From JAGMXM01 sp964458325 (GTDB lineage Bacteria; Verrucomicrobiota; Verrucomicrobiia; Limisphaerales; UBA1319), in assembly GCA_964458325.1 (NCBI GenBank), contig CAYWIM010000023.1, forward strand, positions 1 through 53,356: a stretch of DNA of 53,356 bases, in the 5' to 3' direction. Position numbers and translations under genes: made by a program. Positions 42,738-51,267 of the stretch are shown here, one piece after another. Numbering within the stretch: position 1 is the stretch's first letter; every line of letters starts with the position of its first letter. The notes under the pieces were generated by a model, which saw only the letters and a list, made by a program, of their open reading frames with translations, ran no database searches and was not told the DNA's origin.

Positions 42738-43631
42738 TCAATCACCAGGCGGGGATTCTGGGGCGAGGCGCGCCGCGAAGGGGGCTCGATGCGCGCCGAC
42801 CTCGAGGCGCCCGCGGATCTCGAGCGGCTGCGATGCCTGGGTGGCCCGCAGCTCTCCGGTCAAGGTCACCGGCAGCCGGTGCGTGCGATTGGTGCCGGTC
42901 ACGGTGAACGCAATAGGCTGGCCTATCCGAAGGACGGAGCCGGTGCTCGGCATCGCGCCGCTCGAGCCGAGCGTTTTCGGGGCGGCGGCCGCGAGCGATG
43001 ACGCCGGCCCCGGCCGATCCGGAGGCAACGGCGATGCCGGATGCACCTCGGTCCGACCCACATACACCGAGCCGTCCGCGTCGCGGACACGCACGATCCC
43101 TCCGTCCTGTTCCCAGTGGAACCGGAGGAGAAGCCTGGCTGGAGGCTCGGTTTCCATGGCGGATTGGCGAATCGAAGTCGCGGCGGGCGCGGCGGCGCGG
43201 CTCCGGGCCGGCAGGGGCCGCGGCGCCATGGCAATCGGTTCCGGCGTCTGGGCCGCGCGCTCGAAGAGGAGCCGGACTTGGGAAGCGCTGATGCTGTCCG
43301 GCATCGGATGGGCCGCGGGGGCGCTGCGGGCAGCCTCGAGGGTTGGCAGGGAAGATTCCTTTCGGGGCAGGGCAACGACAGCCAAGAGGAGAGCCAGCAG
43401 GGCGAAACCGCTCGCCCAAGCCATGCGCGGCCAGCGGGCCCGAAGCCAGTCCAACCGCAAAGCCGATGAAACGGACGATGGCCTGGGCTGCGGCCAATGG
43501 CGAGCGATCTCGGCGTGGAGTTGGGCGCGCACACCGGGTGGCATGGCAGCAGGCGGCCGGATGCCATCGCGCTGCCAGCCGGAATAATCTCGCAGCCATC
43601 GCTCGACCCATCGTTCCATGTCGGAGCCCAT
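42738..43631 (-). CDS. Single-pass membrane protein, putative anti-sigma factor
   Basis: 297 residues. The cytoplasmic N-terminus MERWVERWLRDYSGWQRDGIRPP... carries AAMPPGVRAQLHAEIARHW. One membrane helix lies near 92-112 (MAWASGFALLALLLAVVAL). The exported part is Pro/Ala-rich, ending in a beta-rich domain (FHWEQDGGIVRVRDADGSVYVG, RIGQPIAFTVTGTNRTHRLPVTLTGEL). It starts 5 nt after the stop of the ECF sigma gene, the standard place for its anti-sigma partner. No ZAS motif. The assignment rests on position and topology. Confidence 0.65.
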   Translation of the reverse strand: MGSDMERWVERWLRDYSGWQRDGIRPPAAMPPGVRAQLHAEIARHWPQPRPSSVSSALRLDWLRARWPRMAWASGFALLALLLAVVALPRKESSLPTLEAARSAPAAHPMPDSISASQVRLLFERAAQTPEPIAMAPRPLPARSRAAAPAATSIRQSAMETEPPARLLLRFHWEQDGGIVRVRDADGSVYVGRTEVHPASPLPPDRPGPASSLAAAAPKTLGSSGAMPSTGSVLRIGQPIAFTVTGTNRTHRLPVTLTGELRATQASQPLEIRGRLEVGAHRAPFAARLAPESPPGD

Positions 43632-43636
43632 ACTCG

Positions 43637-44257
43637 TTAGACGGGAAACGGTCCAGATTTCTCCCTGGCCAGCTCCTTCCGGATGAGGGTCTCGAGGCGG
43701 TCGAGGCACCGGCTGAGCCGGGAGCTGACGGTTTTCGGGTTGAGGTCCAGCTCGCGGGCGATCTCCTCGTAGCTGAGCTCGCCGAAATATCTCAGGTCGA
43801 TCAGCTCGCGGCAATCCCGGCCGAGGCAGTCCAGCGATTTGCGCAGCAAGACGAACAATTCCGACTGGATCAACTGCGCATCGGGTGGCGGGTCCGGGCT
43901 CGGGGGATTGATGGGCAAGGCGTCATCGGAGGCCTGGAGGTCGAGCGGGACGGTGACTTGACCGCCGCCGCGCTTGGCGGCCAGCCGGCGGTCGCGGAAA
44001 TCGCTGGCTCTGTTGACGGCGATGCGAAACAGCCACGTTTGCAGCCGGCTTTGGCCGCGGAACGACTCCAAATGCTGGATGGCGGTCAGAAACGTCTCCT
44101 GGCAGATCTCCTCGATGTCCTCCGCTGTGAAGTCCGAGGTCGACTGGACAAGGAATCGAGCCACCGGCGCGTAATATCGGTCGAAAAGCGCATCCCAGCC
44201 GGACGCGTCGCCCTGGCGGCAGCGTGCGATCAGCTCCTGGTCGGTCGCGTCGTCCAT
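43637..44257 (-). CDS. ECF-type RNA polymerase sigma factor
   Basis: 206 residues. Region 2 is ALFDRYYAPVARFLVQSTSDFTAEDIEEICQETFLTAIQHLESFRGQSRLQTWLFRIAVNRASDFRDRR; a Pro-rich linker (INPPSPDPPPD) precedes region 4, LRKSLDCLGRDCRELIDLRYFGELSYEEIARELDLNPKTVSSRLSRCLDRLETLI. It pairs with the membrane protein gene 5 nt downstream. ATG 44257 is chosen; the longer frame adds an unrelated Pro/Ser tail. CATAAT lies one base before the ATG, too close for a -10 box for this start. Confidence 0.9.
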   Translation of the reverse strand: MDDATDQELIARCRQGDASGWDALFDRYYAPVARFLVQSTSDFTAEDIEEICQETFLTAIQHLESFRGQSRLQTWLFRIAVNRASDFRDRRLAAKRGGGQVTVPLDLQASDDALPINPPSPDPPPDAQLIQSELFVLLRKSLDCLGRDCRELIDLRYFGELSYEEIARELDLNPKTVSSRLSRCLDRLETLIRKELAREKSGPFPV

Positions 44258-44436
44258 GATTATGGGGGCGCCGGCGGGATGAGGCCGAGCGGCCCGGCTC
44301 TGAGGAGTGTGCTCACCGGAAAGGCTCGATTCATGTGGGCTCAAGTCTATCGCGGGGCTGCCAAGCGTCAACCGGAAGATGGCGGCCTGCCGGCTGGATT
44401 GACAAGGGATGGGGCTTGCGGCAGAGAGGGGCGGCG

Positions 44437-45342
44437 ATGAACCCGCGCACGCGCAACTGGCTCGAGCTGAATCTGGCGGTCCTGCTGTGGGGCGGCACGG
44501 CTCTGTTTGCCAAGCTGATCCACCTGCCGGTCAGCCAGATCATCTGCGGCCGCTCGGTGGTCTCGGCCGTGGCCCTGGGGCTTTTTTTGCGATGGACCCG
44601 CGCCAGCGTGCGGATCGTGCCAGGCCGGGATCGAGCGATGGTGGTGGCGATGGGGCTGTGCCTGGCGCTGCATTGGCTGACCTATTTCCACGCGATTCGC
44701 GTGGCGACGGTGGCGGTGGCGATCGTCGCCCTCCACACCTATCCGGTGGTGACATCGCTGGTCGAGCCGTGGTTTTTTGGCGAGCGGTTCCGGCGCGCGG
44801 ATCTGGCGGTGGCCCTGGCGGTGTTTGCCGGGATCGGCCTGATGGTGCCGGAGTTCAGCCTCTCGAGCGACGCGACCCGCGGGATCGCCTGGGGGATCCT
44901 CTCCGGCCTGTTCTTCGCCGCCCGGAACCTGCTCAACCGGCATCAGATCCGGAGGTGTCCGGGATCGGTGATGATGTTTCACCAGTCCGTGGTGACCGCG
45001 GTGGCGACCTTGCCGCTGGCATGGGCGGCTGGCGTCGGCCAGTGGGACGGCCTGGCGGCGCGTCAGCTGGTCCTGCTGGGAGTTGTGTTCACGGCCCTTC
45101 CCCAGGCGCTTTTCAACAACAGCTTCGCCCACCTCACCGCCCGCACAGTGAGTGTGATCGCCACGCTGCTGCCCATCTACGGCGCGGTCTTCGCCGCGTT
45201 GATCCTGGGGGAAATTCCTTCGATCAGGACGGTCGCCGGCGGGTCGGTCGTCCTGGGCGCCGTCCTGTTCGAAACCATGCGCCAATGGGATTTGGCCCGA
45301 AAGGAATCCCGGCGCCCCGAGACGCATGAGAATCGGCCTTGA
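44437..45342 (+). CDS. EamA/DMT-family transporter
   Basis: 301 residues with about ten membrane helices in two EamA halves. The first half is LNLAVLLWGGTALFAKLI...LHWLTYFHAIRVATVAVAIVALHTYPVVTSLVEPWFFGERF and the second WGILSGLFFAARNLLNRHQIRR...SFAHLTARTVSVIATLLPIYGAVFAALILGEIPSIRTVAGGSVVLGAV. It exports or imports a small metabolite, unknown. The ribosome binding site GAGAGGGG ends 5 nt before the ATG and fixes the start. Divergent from the ECF sigma gene. Confidence 0.9.
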   Translation: MNPRTRNWLELNLAVLLWGGTALFAKLIHLPVSQIICGRSVVSAVALGLFLRWTRASVRIVPGRDRAMVVAMGLCLALHWLTYFHAIRVATVAVAIVALHTYPVVTSLVEPWFFGERFRRADLAVALAVFAGIGLMVPEFSLSSDATRGIAWGILSGLFFAARNLLNRHQIRRCPGSVMMFHQSVVTAVATLPLAWAAGVGQWDGLAARQLVLLGVVFTALPQALFNNSFAHLTARTVSVIATLLPIYGAVFAALILGEIPSIRTVAGGSVVLGAVLFETMRQWDLARKESRRPETHENRP

Positions 45343-45497
45343 CCCCGGGGCGGGAATGGGCCGAAATCGTCGGCGGCACGATCGAACAACCAACCCCACA
45401 AGCATTGCATGACCAGCCTGTCCGGGTTCGGCTTTTGCGGATCCGCCCATCGTCGCGCGATGGCTCGAGCCGGAAAGCGCTCAAGGAAAGGGACCGC

Positions 45498-47009
45498 ATG
45501 ATTCACAACCGCAAACTGGAAGCGTTCGGAATGGCGCTGGCGCTGGGAGCGGCAGGGGCCCAGCCGGCAATGGGCGCCGAGGTCGCGGCCGAGGAAGCGC
45601 GCCTTCCGTCCCGCCCGAACGTCCTGTTCGTCGCGATCGACGATCAGAACGATTGGATCGGCTGTCTGGGGGGGCACCCCCAGGTGCAGACGCCCCACCT
45701 GGATGGGCTGGCGCGGCGGGGGACGGCCTTTCTCAACGCCCATTGCCAATCACCGCTGTGCAATCCGTCGCGGACGAGCCTGCTGACCGGGTTGCGCCCT
45801 TCGACCACGGGCGTCTATGCGCTGGCGCCATGGTTTCGAACGGCCGAGCGATTCAAGGAGCGGATCAGCCTGCCCCAGCACTTCGCGGCCAACGGGTATG
45901 ACACCCTCACCACGGGCAAGATTTGGCATGGGGGCTATCCGCCCGGCCGCGAGCGGGAAAAGGAATTCCGGGTCTGGGGGCCGCCGGGCGGTGTGGGAGC
46001 CCGGCCGGCGAAGAAATTGGTCCAGACCCCCGATCCGAATCCGCTCGTGGATTGGGGCTCGTTTCCGCATCGGGACGAGGACAAGGGGGACTGGGTGATT
46101 ACGGATTGGGCCATCCGGCAGCTGGAACGGCCGCCGCCGGCGCCGTTCTTTTTGGCGGTCGGCTATTTCCTTCCGCATGTGCCGTGCTATGTGACGCCGC
46201 GCTGGCTGGAGCTGTACCCGGCGGACCGCTTGGTGCTGCCCCCGGTGCGCGCGGGCGATCGCGACGATCTGCCGCGGTTCGCCTCGTTCCTGCATTGGAA
46301 GCTGCCGGAGCCGCGGCTGGCCTGGCTGCAGGATCGAGACCAGTGGGCCCCGCTGGTTCGGGCTTATCTGGCCAGCGTCAGCTTCATGGACAGCCAGGTG
46401 GGCCGCCTGCTCGACGCCCTCCAGCGCTCCGGCCTCGAATCCAATACCGTCGTCGTCGTCTGGGGCGACAATGGATGGCATCTCGGGGAAAAAGGGATCA
46501 CGGGCAAGAACACTCTTTGGGAGCGCTCGACCCGGGTTCCCTTGATCTTTGCCGGACCGGGCGTGGCGGCTGGCGGACGCTGCCGGCGCCCGGCCGAGCT
46601 GCTCGACATCTATCCGACGTTGATCGATCTCTGCCGGTTGCCCCCGGTGGACGGGATCGAGGGGCACAGCCTGACGCCGCAGTTGCGGGACGCGGCCGCC
46701 CCCCGGCCCTGGCCGGCCATCACCACCCATAACCACGATAATCACGCCGTCCGCACCGAAGATTGGCGCTATATCCGGTACGCCGACGGCTCCGAGGAAT
46801 TCTATGACGAGCGGGGCGACCCGAACGAATGGAGCAACCTGGCCGCCAACCCGCGATTCGACGCCGCCAAACGCGATCTGGCCCGCTGGCTGCCGCGCGT
46901 CAACGAGCCGCCCATGCCCGGCAGCGCGCATCGGCTGCTGGTGTATACCAACGGCGTGGCGATCTGGGAGGGCAGCGTCATCGATCCCCAAGCGCCGCTG
47001 CCGCCTTGA
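45498..47009 (+). CDS. Secreted sulfatase, iduronate-2-sulfatase-like
   Basis: 503 residues. The signal peptide is residues 1-27 (FGMALALGAAGAQPAMGA). Metal ligands Asp48/Asp49 lie in LFVAIDDQND. The modified residue is Cys88 in CNPSRTSLLTG, which needs conversion to formylglycine. KIWHGGYP, YFLPHVP and WGDNGWHLGEKGITGKNTLWERSTRVPLIFAGPG are typical of the iduronate-2-sulfatase branch, and EEFYDERGDPNEWSNLA is the usual sulfatase C-terminal motif. It removes sulfate esters from extracellular glycans. The ribosome binding site AAGGAAAGGG lies 5 nt before the ATG. No formylglycine-generating enzyme gene is in the window. Confidence 0.92.
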   Translation: MIHNRKLEAFGMALALGAAGAQPAMGAEVAAEEARLPSRPNVLFVAIDDQNDWIGCLGGHPQVQTPHLDGLARRGTAFLNAHCQSPLCNPSRTSLLTGLRPSTTGVYALAPWFRTAERFKERISLPQHFAANGYDTLTTGKIWHGGYPPGREREKEFRVWGPPGGVGARPAKKLVQTPDPNPLVDWGSFPHRDEDKGDWVITDWAIRQLERPPPAPFFLAVGYFLPHVPCYVTPRWLELYPADRLVLPPVRAGDRDDLPRFASFLHWKLPEPRLAWLQDRDQWAPLVRAYLASVSFMDSQVGRLLDALQRSGLESNTVVVVWGDNGWHLGEKGITGKNTLWERSTRVPLIFAGPGVAAGGRCRRPAELLDIYPTLIDLCRLPPVDGIEGHSLTPQLRDAAAPRPWPAITTHNHDNHAVRTEDWRYIRYADGSEEFYDERGDPNEWSNLAANPRFDAAKRDLARWLPRVNEPPMPGSAHRLLVYTNGVAIWEGSVIDPQAPLPP

Positions 47010-47029
47010 GGCGCGCCGGGTCGGGCTGG

Positions 47030-48385
47030 CTATTCGAAACGAAGGGCCTGGATGGGATCGAGCCGGGCGGCCTTGAACGCGGGAAACAGGCCCGCCACGA
47101 TGCCGACTGCGGCGCTGAAGGAAACGGCCAGGATCATGGGCAGCGCCGTGATGACCGGCGAGTTCTGGGTGGGCGACATCCACTCGAGGAACCGGACGAA
47201 TCCGAGCGACACGGCCAGGCCGGCCATGGCGCCCAGCATCGCGACCACCAGGCTCTCGACCAGGACCTGGAAAAAGACGGCGGTCCCCGTCGCGCCGATG
47301 GCCTTGCACGTGCCGATCTCCCGGATCCGCTCGTTGATGCTGGCCAGCATGATGTTCATGATCCCAATCCCGCCCACCAGCAGGCTGAGGCCGGCGATGA
47401 TGCCGCCGCTGATCCGCGCGTTGCGGATCCGGGTGTTGATGTCCTCGACCTGGTTCTCCTGGGTGCGGAACTCGAAGTCCTCGATGCCGTTGTGGGTGAT
47501 CAGGAGGACGTTTCGCGCCTGCTGCAGCGCGGGCTCGAGCTGCTCGACGCTCGCCACCTTGATGTCGATGTCCGTCAGGCGCGGATCCGGGATGCCTCCC
47601 GTGCCGGAGGCGGATCGGAACTTGATCCACATCGTGTTCAGCGGCATGTAGACGACGTTGTTCTTGCGCCAGAACGCATCCCAGTGGCGGGAGCGGAAGC
47701 CGCGGATGCGGACGGGGCCGTTGGTCTTCCTGTCCGGCTGGCTCTGGGCCTGCTCGCGCAGCTTCCGCGATTGTTCGCTCTCGTAATGGCGGAACATGCC
47801 GACGATCGTGAACGGCTGGGAATTGATCAGGATCCGCTCTCCCAGGGGGATGATATCGCGCCCGGCCTCTTCCGGGGAGCCGAACAGGGCGTCTCGAATG
47901 CCGGTTCCGATCACGCAGACGCTGCGGGCCTGGTCCTCGTCCACGGAGGTGAAGAAGCGGCCGTGCTCGATCTCGTAGAGGTTCATCTCGAGCACCGCAG
48001 GCCATACTCCGACCACCTCGGATGGCCAGACGTTTTTCCCTCCGCGCGACACCTCGACCCGGTAGAGCGACATCTCCGGGGAGACCGACCGGATAAGCGG
48101 CGCGCTCGACTGAAGGGCATACACGTCGCGCAGGGTCCGTCCCGGCGCCTGATCCTGCAGATGGTGCTGATAGACCGGCACGTCCTCGTCCCGGATGAGC
48201 ACCTTGTCCAGCCCGCCCATGGCGATGAGGGATTCTTTCATCCCGTTCTCCATGCCCTTGACGATGGCCGCCATGGCCACCAGGCTCGCCACCCCCAACA
48301 CGATGCCCAGCATCGTCAGGAGCGACCGGAACTTGTGCGCCCAGATTTCCTTCAGCCCGATCAGGATTGCGTTGGCCAGAATCAT
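47030..48385 (-). CDS. MacB/FtsX-type ABC transporter permease
   Basis: 451 residues. One N-terminal helix (FRSLLTMLGIVLGVASLVAMAAIVKGM), a large periplasmic MacB_PCD domain (~50-320), and three C-terminal helices with IIAGLSLLVGGIGIMNIMLASINERIREIGTCKAIGAT and AVGIVAGLFPAFKAARLDPIQALRFE. It works by coupling ATP hydrolysis to periplasmic movement (lipoprotein, antibiotic or toxin export). No ATPase gene is adjacent. The ATG at 48385 matches MILANAILIGLKEIWAHKFRS, the normal family start. Confidence 0.9.
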   Translation of the reverse strand: MILANAILIGLKEIWAHKFRSLLTMLGIVLGVASLVAMAAIVKGMENGMKESLIAMGGLDKVLIRDEDVPVYQHHLQDQAPGRTLRDVYALQSSAPLIRSVSPEMSLYRVEVSRGGKNVWPSEVVGVWPAVLEMNLYEIEHGRFFTSVDEDQARSVCVIGTGIRDALFGSPEEAGRDIIPLGERILINSQPFTIVGMFRHYESEQSRKLREQAQSQPDRKTNGPVRIRGFRSRHWDAFWRKNNVVYMPLNTMWIKFRSASGTGGIPDPRLTDIDIKVASVEQLEPALQQARNVLLITHNGIEDFEFRTQENQVEDINTRIRNARISGGIIAGLSLLVGGIGIMNIMLASINERIREIGTCKAIGATGTAVFFQVLVESLVVAMLGAMAGLAVSLGFVRFLEWMSPTQNSPVITALPMILAVSFSAAVGIVAGLFPAFKAARLDPIQALRFE

Positions 48386-48655
48386 GCGGTTCTGCGTTCG
48401 TCTGCCTATGCCTATACCACGAGCCAGTGTCCTCTGACAATGCCCGCCGCGCCCCTTTGCGCCAAAAGTGACTGTTACCCGGGAGGGCGGCGCCGCCGGG
48501 GGTGGCTTTTGCGTTTGCATCGCTTGTGCTGCCGGCCTAGTATTCCAAGGGATGGCGCCTCTGGCGGCATAAGGTCCGCCGGTTCGCGTGGCGCGGTCGG
48601 GCGGAGCCCCCGGGGCCGCGGCGGGAAGGCCCGCGGCCGGCCGCGAAAAGAATTT
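48386..48655. other. 270-nt divergent promoter region with GC palindrome
   Basis: This lies between the divergent MacB-like and DUF1573 genes. TTTGCA (48514-48519) and TAGTAT (48538-48543) with an 18-nt spacer are a possible promoter for the right-hand operon. The perfect palindrome CGCGGCCGGCCGCG (48632-48645) ends 10 nt before the ATG of the DUF1573 gene and would overlap the ribosome-binding zone in the mRNA. Confidence 0.35.
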
Positions 48656-49933
48656 ATGAAAAGCATGTTGAATCTTTCGCAGACCTCGAGAATCCCGGGC
48701 GACGGCTTGCGGGCCGGGTGCAGGCCGCGCAGTGGGTTGGGATGGCATGGGCGGATCGGCGGTCAATGGGTTGCATGGATCAGCCTGGCGTGGATCCTCG
48801 CGGATGCCGGGCGCGTTGGAGCGGCGGAGGGGCTTCCACCCGTGCCGGTGCCGGTGCTCCCTTCGGCCGCGCCTGCTGCGGCGGGCCCAAGACTCGAGTT
48901 CGACCGCCTGACCTACGATTTCGGGCGCGTCGCCGCCGGCTCAGTCGTGAGCTGCGATTTTGTTTACAGGAACACCGGCGATCAGACGCTGGAGATTCGC
49001 GATGTGCGCCCCTCCTGCGGGTGCACCACGGCGAGCAACTGGAAGAGGCAGCTGGCGCCGGGCGAGAGCAGCAAGCTGACGTTTCAGCTCAACACCGCCA
49101 ATTTCAGCGGTCCCCTGCACAAGACGGTGATGGTGACCAGCAGCGCGGCGGGCCAGCCGTCGGTCGTCCTGCAGCTGCAGGGCACGGTGTGGAAGCCCAT
49201 CGATGTCACGCCCTCCTATGTCATCTACAGCGCGATCACGAACCTGCAGGCCGCCGAGACGCGCAGCGTGCGGATCGTGAACAACACGGACGATCCGGTC
49301 GATTTCAAGCCGCCGCAGATCAACAATCCCCGCTTTCGGGCCGAGCTGAAGCCCGTCCGGCCTGGCAAGGAGTTCGAGCTGGTGATCCAGACCGTGCCGC
49401 CGCTCGCTTACGGGGCCATCCAGGCGGTGGCCACGCTCCAGCCTTCGACGGACAAATTGCCGCCCGTCCAGGTGACGGTGTTCGCCTCGGTGGTTCAGCC
49501 GGTGCAGGTCAATCCGCAGCACATCGTCCTGCCGGCCGGCCCGCTGCCCAACGTCCAGGCCCGCTCGATCATCGTCCGCAACAGCACCGAGTTTGCCCTC
49601 AAGCTGTCGAACCCGAAGATCGTCAACGCGGAGAATGTCACCGTGACCGTTCAGGAGACTCTGGCTGGCAAAGTCTTCAATATCGCGCTGGCCTTTCCGG
49701 CGTTGTTCGAAGTGCCGCAAGGCAAGAACGTCCTTTTCTCGATCGAGACCAATCACCCGGATTTTCCGCGAATCGAGGTGCCGGTCCTGCAGATCCGCCT
49801 GCCATCAGCCCCGGCGCCGGTGGCCAGCCCGCCGCCCGCCGCCCCCGCGGTTCCAGGGTTGGTGTCGCCCGCGCCGATCATCCCCGCGCCGGTCCCGCCC
49901 GGACTGCCCATGCCCGGCCCCGCTGCCCGTTGA
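48656..49933 (+). CDS. Exported DUF1573-domain protein
   Basis: 425 residues. After a long N-terminal region the hydrophobic signal segment is ~35-56 (QWVAWISLAWILADAGRVGA). The DUF1573 domain at ~78-185 has LEFDRLTYDFGRVAAGSVVSCDFVYRNTGDQTLEIRDVRPSCGCTTAS and FQLNTANFSGPLHKTVMVTS. Two further Ig-like beta domains follow and the last ~45 residues are Pro/Ala-rich. DUF1573 proteins are common surface or periplasmic proteins of Bacteroidota and Verrucomicrobiota with unclear function. It is followed by rhodanese and MauE-like genes. Weak ribosome binding site GAAAAGAA. Confidence 0.85.
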   Translation: MKSMLNLSQTSRIPGDGLRAGCRPRSGLGWHGRIGGQWVAWISLAWILADAGRVGAAEGLPPVPVPVLPSAAPAAAGPRLEFDRLTYDFGRVAAGSVVSCDFVYRNTGDQTLEIRDVRPSCGCTTASNWKRQLAPGESSKLTFQLNTANFSGPLHKTVMVTSSAAGQPSVVLQLQGTVWKPIDVTPSYVIYSAITNLQAAETRSVRIVNNTDDPVDFKPPQINNPRFRAELKPVRPGKEFELVIQTVPPLAYGAIQAVATLQPSTDKLPPVQVTVFASVVQPVQVNPQHIVLPAGPLPNVQARSIIVRNSTEFALKLSNPKIVNAENVTVTVQETLAGKVFNIALAFPALFEVPQGKNVLFSIETNHPDFPRIEVPVLQIRLPSAPAPVASPPPAAPAVPGLVSPAPIIPAPVPPGLPMPGPAAR

Positions 49934-49986
49934 CGATCGAGATGAATTTCCTCGATCGGCCAGCGGCAGGCGATCCCTGACCCACC

Positions 49987-50574
49987 ATGTGGAACCAACC
50001 GCGGATCGTCCTGATTGAAGCCCTTCTGGTCGCCGCGGTCGGCGGCGCGCTGGGATGGTTCGCCAATGCGGTTTCCCCGCGCGGGATCGAGCTGGGCCGC
50101 AATTATTTCCCCGGCAGCCCAGCGGCCGCTCCCGGCGCGGTGGGGCCGGACGCGGCCCGCGACCGGCTTGCTGCCAAAGGCCTTCAGGCCCTGTCGCACG
50201 AAGGGGCGCTCGCGCTCCTGGAAGATCCCCGCGTGGCGCGAGGCGAGGTGCTGTTCGTCGATGCCCGCGACGATTCGCAGTATCAGGCCGGCCACATCCC
50301 GGGCGCCTGGCAGCTCGATCATTACCGGATGAGCCAGTACCTGCCCGACCTCCTGCCGGCTGCGCTGGCCGCCCGCCAGATCGTCGTCTATTGCACCGGT
50401 GGCGAATGCGAGGACAGCGAGTTTGCGGCCGTGGTGCTCCAAGAGGCGGGGGTGCCTGGTGATCGGATCTGGATTTACACCGGCGGCTTTACCGCGTGGC
50501 AGCAGGCTGGCCAGCCGATCGAATCGGGTCCCCGCGGCATCGGATTGAGCCCAAACCCGGCCCCGTCCCCATGA
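49987..50574 (+). CDS. Membrane-anchored rhodanese-domain protein
   Basis: 195 residues. N-terminal anchor or uncleaved leader at ~7-28 (IVLIEALLVAAVGGALGWFANAV). Rhodanese domain ~65-185 with VLFVDARDDSQYQAGHIPGAWQL, the persulfide-forming Cys136 in VVYCTGGECEDS, and WIYTGGFTAWQQAGQPI. The active loop is CTGGECEDS, longer and more acidic than the usual CxxGxR. It would carry sulfane sulfur on the outer face of the inner membrane. It overlaps the next gene by four bases (ATGA). Confidence 0.87.
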   Translation: MWNQPRIVLIEALLVAAVGGALGWFANAVSPRGIELGRNYFPGSPAAAPGAVGPDAARDRLAAKGLQALSHEGALALLEDPRVARGEVLFVDARDDSQYQAGHIPGAWQLDHYRMSQYLPDLLPAALAARQIVVYCTGGECEDSEFAAVVLQEAGVPGDRIWIYTGGFTAWQQAGQPIESGPRGIGLSPNPAPSP

Positions 50575-51164
50575 ACCATTCGCCCCATCCGCGGCCCTGG
50601 AACCTCCCCGACATCCTGGGGATCGCCGCCCGGGCGATTCTGGCGGCGATGTTCATCGGCATGGGTATCTCCAAGGTGCTGGATCCCGTGGCCTTCCTGA
50701 AGCTCATCCGCCAATACGACGCGATCTCGGAGCCCTGGCTGCTGAACCTGGCGGCCGGCGCGATCCCCTGGTTCGAGATCTTCTGCGGGATTCTGCTCCT
50801 GATCGGCGTGGCGGGCCGCGGCGCCGCAGCCGTCCTCCTGGCGATGCTGGCGGGCTTCACGGCGATGATCGCCTGCCGCGGCGGCGCGATCGCGGACATG
50901 CAGGGCATCCCGTTCTGCCAGGTGCGCTTCGATTGCGGCTGCGGCGCGGGGATCGTCAACGTCTGCCGCAAGCTGCTCGAAAACGGCGGATTGATCCTTG
51001 CGGCGCTCTGGCTAGTGGGCTCCTCGCGGTCCCGCTGGGCGCTTCGCTGGTCCTGGGCCAAAGAGCCAGCCTCCCCGGCAGTCTTCCCCCTCGCCCGTCC
51101 TTCGGCCACCCTCTCCCCCGCCGACCGAGGGGGAGAGGGCGGGGGGGCCTCGCCGCCGAGGTAA
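50571..51164 (+). CDS. MauE/DoxX-like redox-associated membrane protein
   Basis: 197 residues. Four membrane helices: ILGIAARAILAAMFIGMGISKVLDP, WLLNLAAGAIPWFEIFCGILLLIGV, GAAAVLLAMLAGFTAMIA and NGGLILAALWLV. A cysteine-rich loop CQVRFDCGCGAGIVNVC sits between helices 3 and 4. MauE/DoxX relatives supply electrons or thiol redox in the periplasm; coupling with the rhodanese gene (ATGA overlap) supports a sulfur/thiol role. The last ~45 residues (GSSRSRW... to GGASPPR) are not family-like: residues ~180-190 are encoded by a dispersed palindrome, so the natural stop has probably been lost. Confidence 0.8.
   Translation: MNHSPHPRPWNLPDILGIAARAILAAMFIGMGISKVLDPVAFLKLIRQYDAISEPWLLNLAAGAIPWFEIFCGILLLIGVAGRGAAAVLLAMLAGFTAMIACRGGAIADMQGIPFCQVRFDCGCGAGIVNVCRKLLENGGLILAALWLVGSSRSRWALRWSWAKEPASPAVFPLARPSATLSPADRGGEGGGASPPR
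51109..51139. repeat. Perfect 11-bp GC-rich hairpin repeat inside a gene's 3' end
   Basis: CCCTCTCCCCC (51109-51119), a 9-nt loop, GGGGGAGAGGG (51129-51139). It shares arms with the hairpin at 19548-19598. It lies within the end of the MauE-like gene and adds foreign codons to it. Confidence 0.65.
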
Positions 51165-51209
51165 CGAGAACGAGGCCGGGAGATTCTCTGGCTTCTCTGA
51201 TTTGGCGCA

Positions 51210-51238
51210 TTGACTTGCCCGCTCCATCGCCCTAATTT
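51210..51238 (+). promoter_or_regulatory. Candidate sigma-70 promoter of the zinc-ribbon gene
   Basis: TTGACT (51210-51215), a 17-nt spacer and TAATTT (51233-51238), in the gap before a GTG-initiated gene. The leader would be about 22 nt. Confidence 0.45.
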
Positions 51239-51267
51239 CCCTATGCTCGGGTCAGGGCCTAAACCGC

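Noticed and set aside
44399..44427. TTGACA at 44399-44404 as the EamA promoter
   Set aside because: The expected -10 position reads CAGAGA or GCAGAG, and the ribosome binding site sits immediately after.
45750..48440. 896-codon minus-strand frame spanning the sulfatase and MacB-like genes
   Set aside because: It overlaps two well-supported genes in other frames, and its translation shows no recognisable motif.
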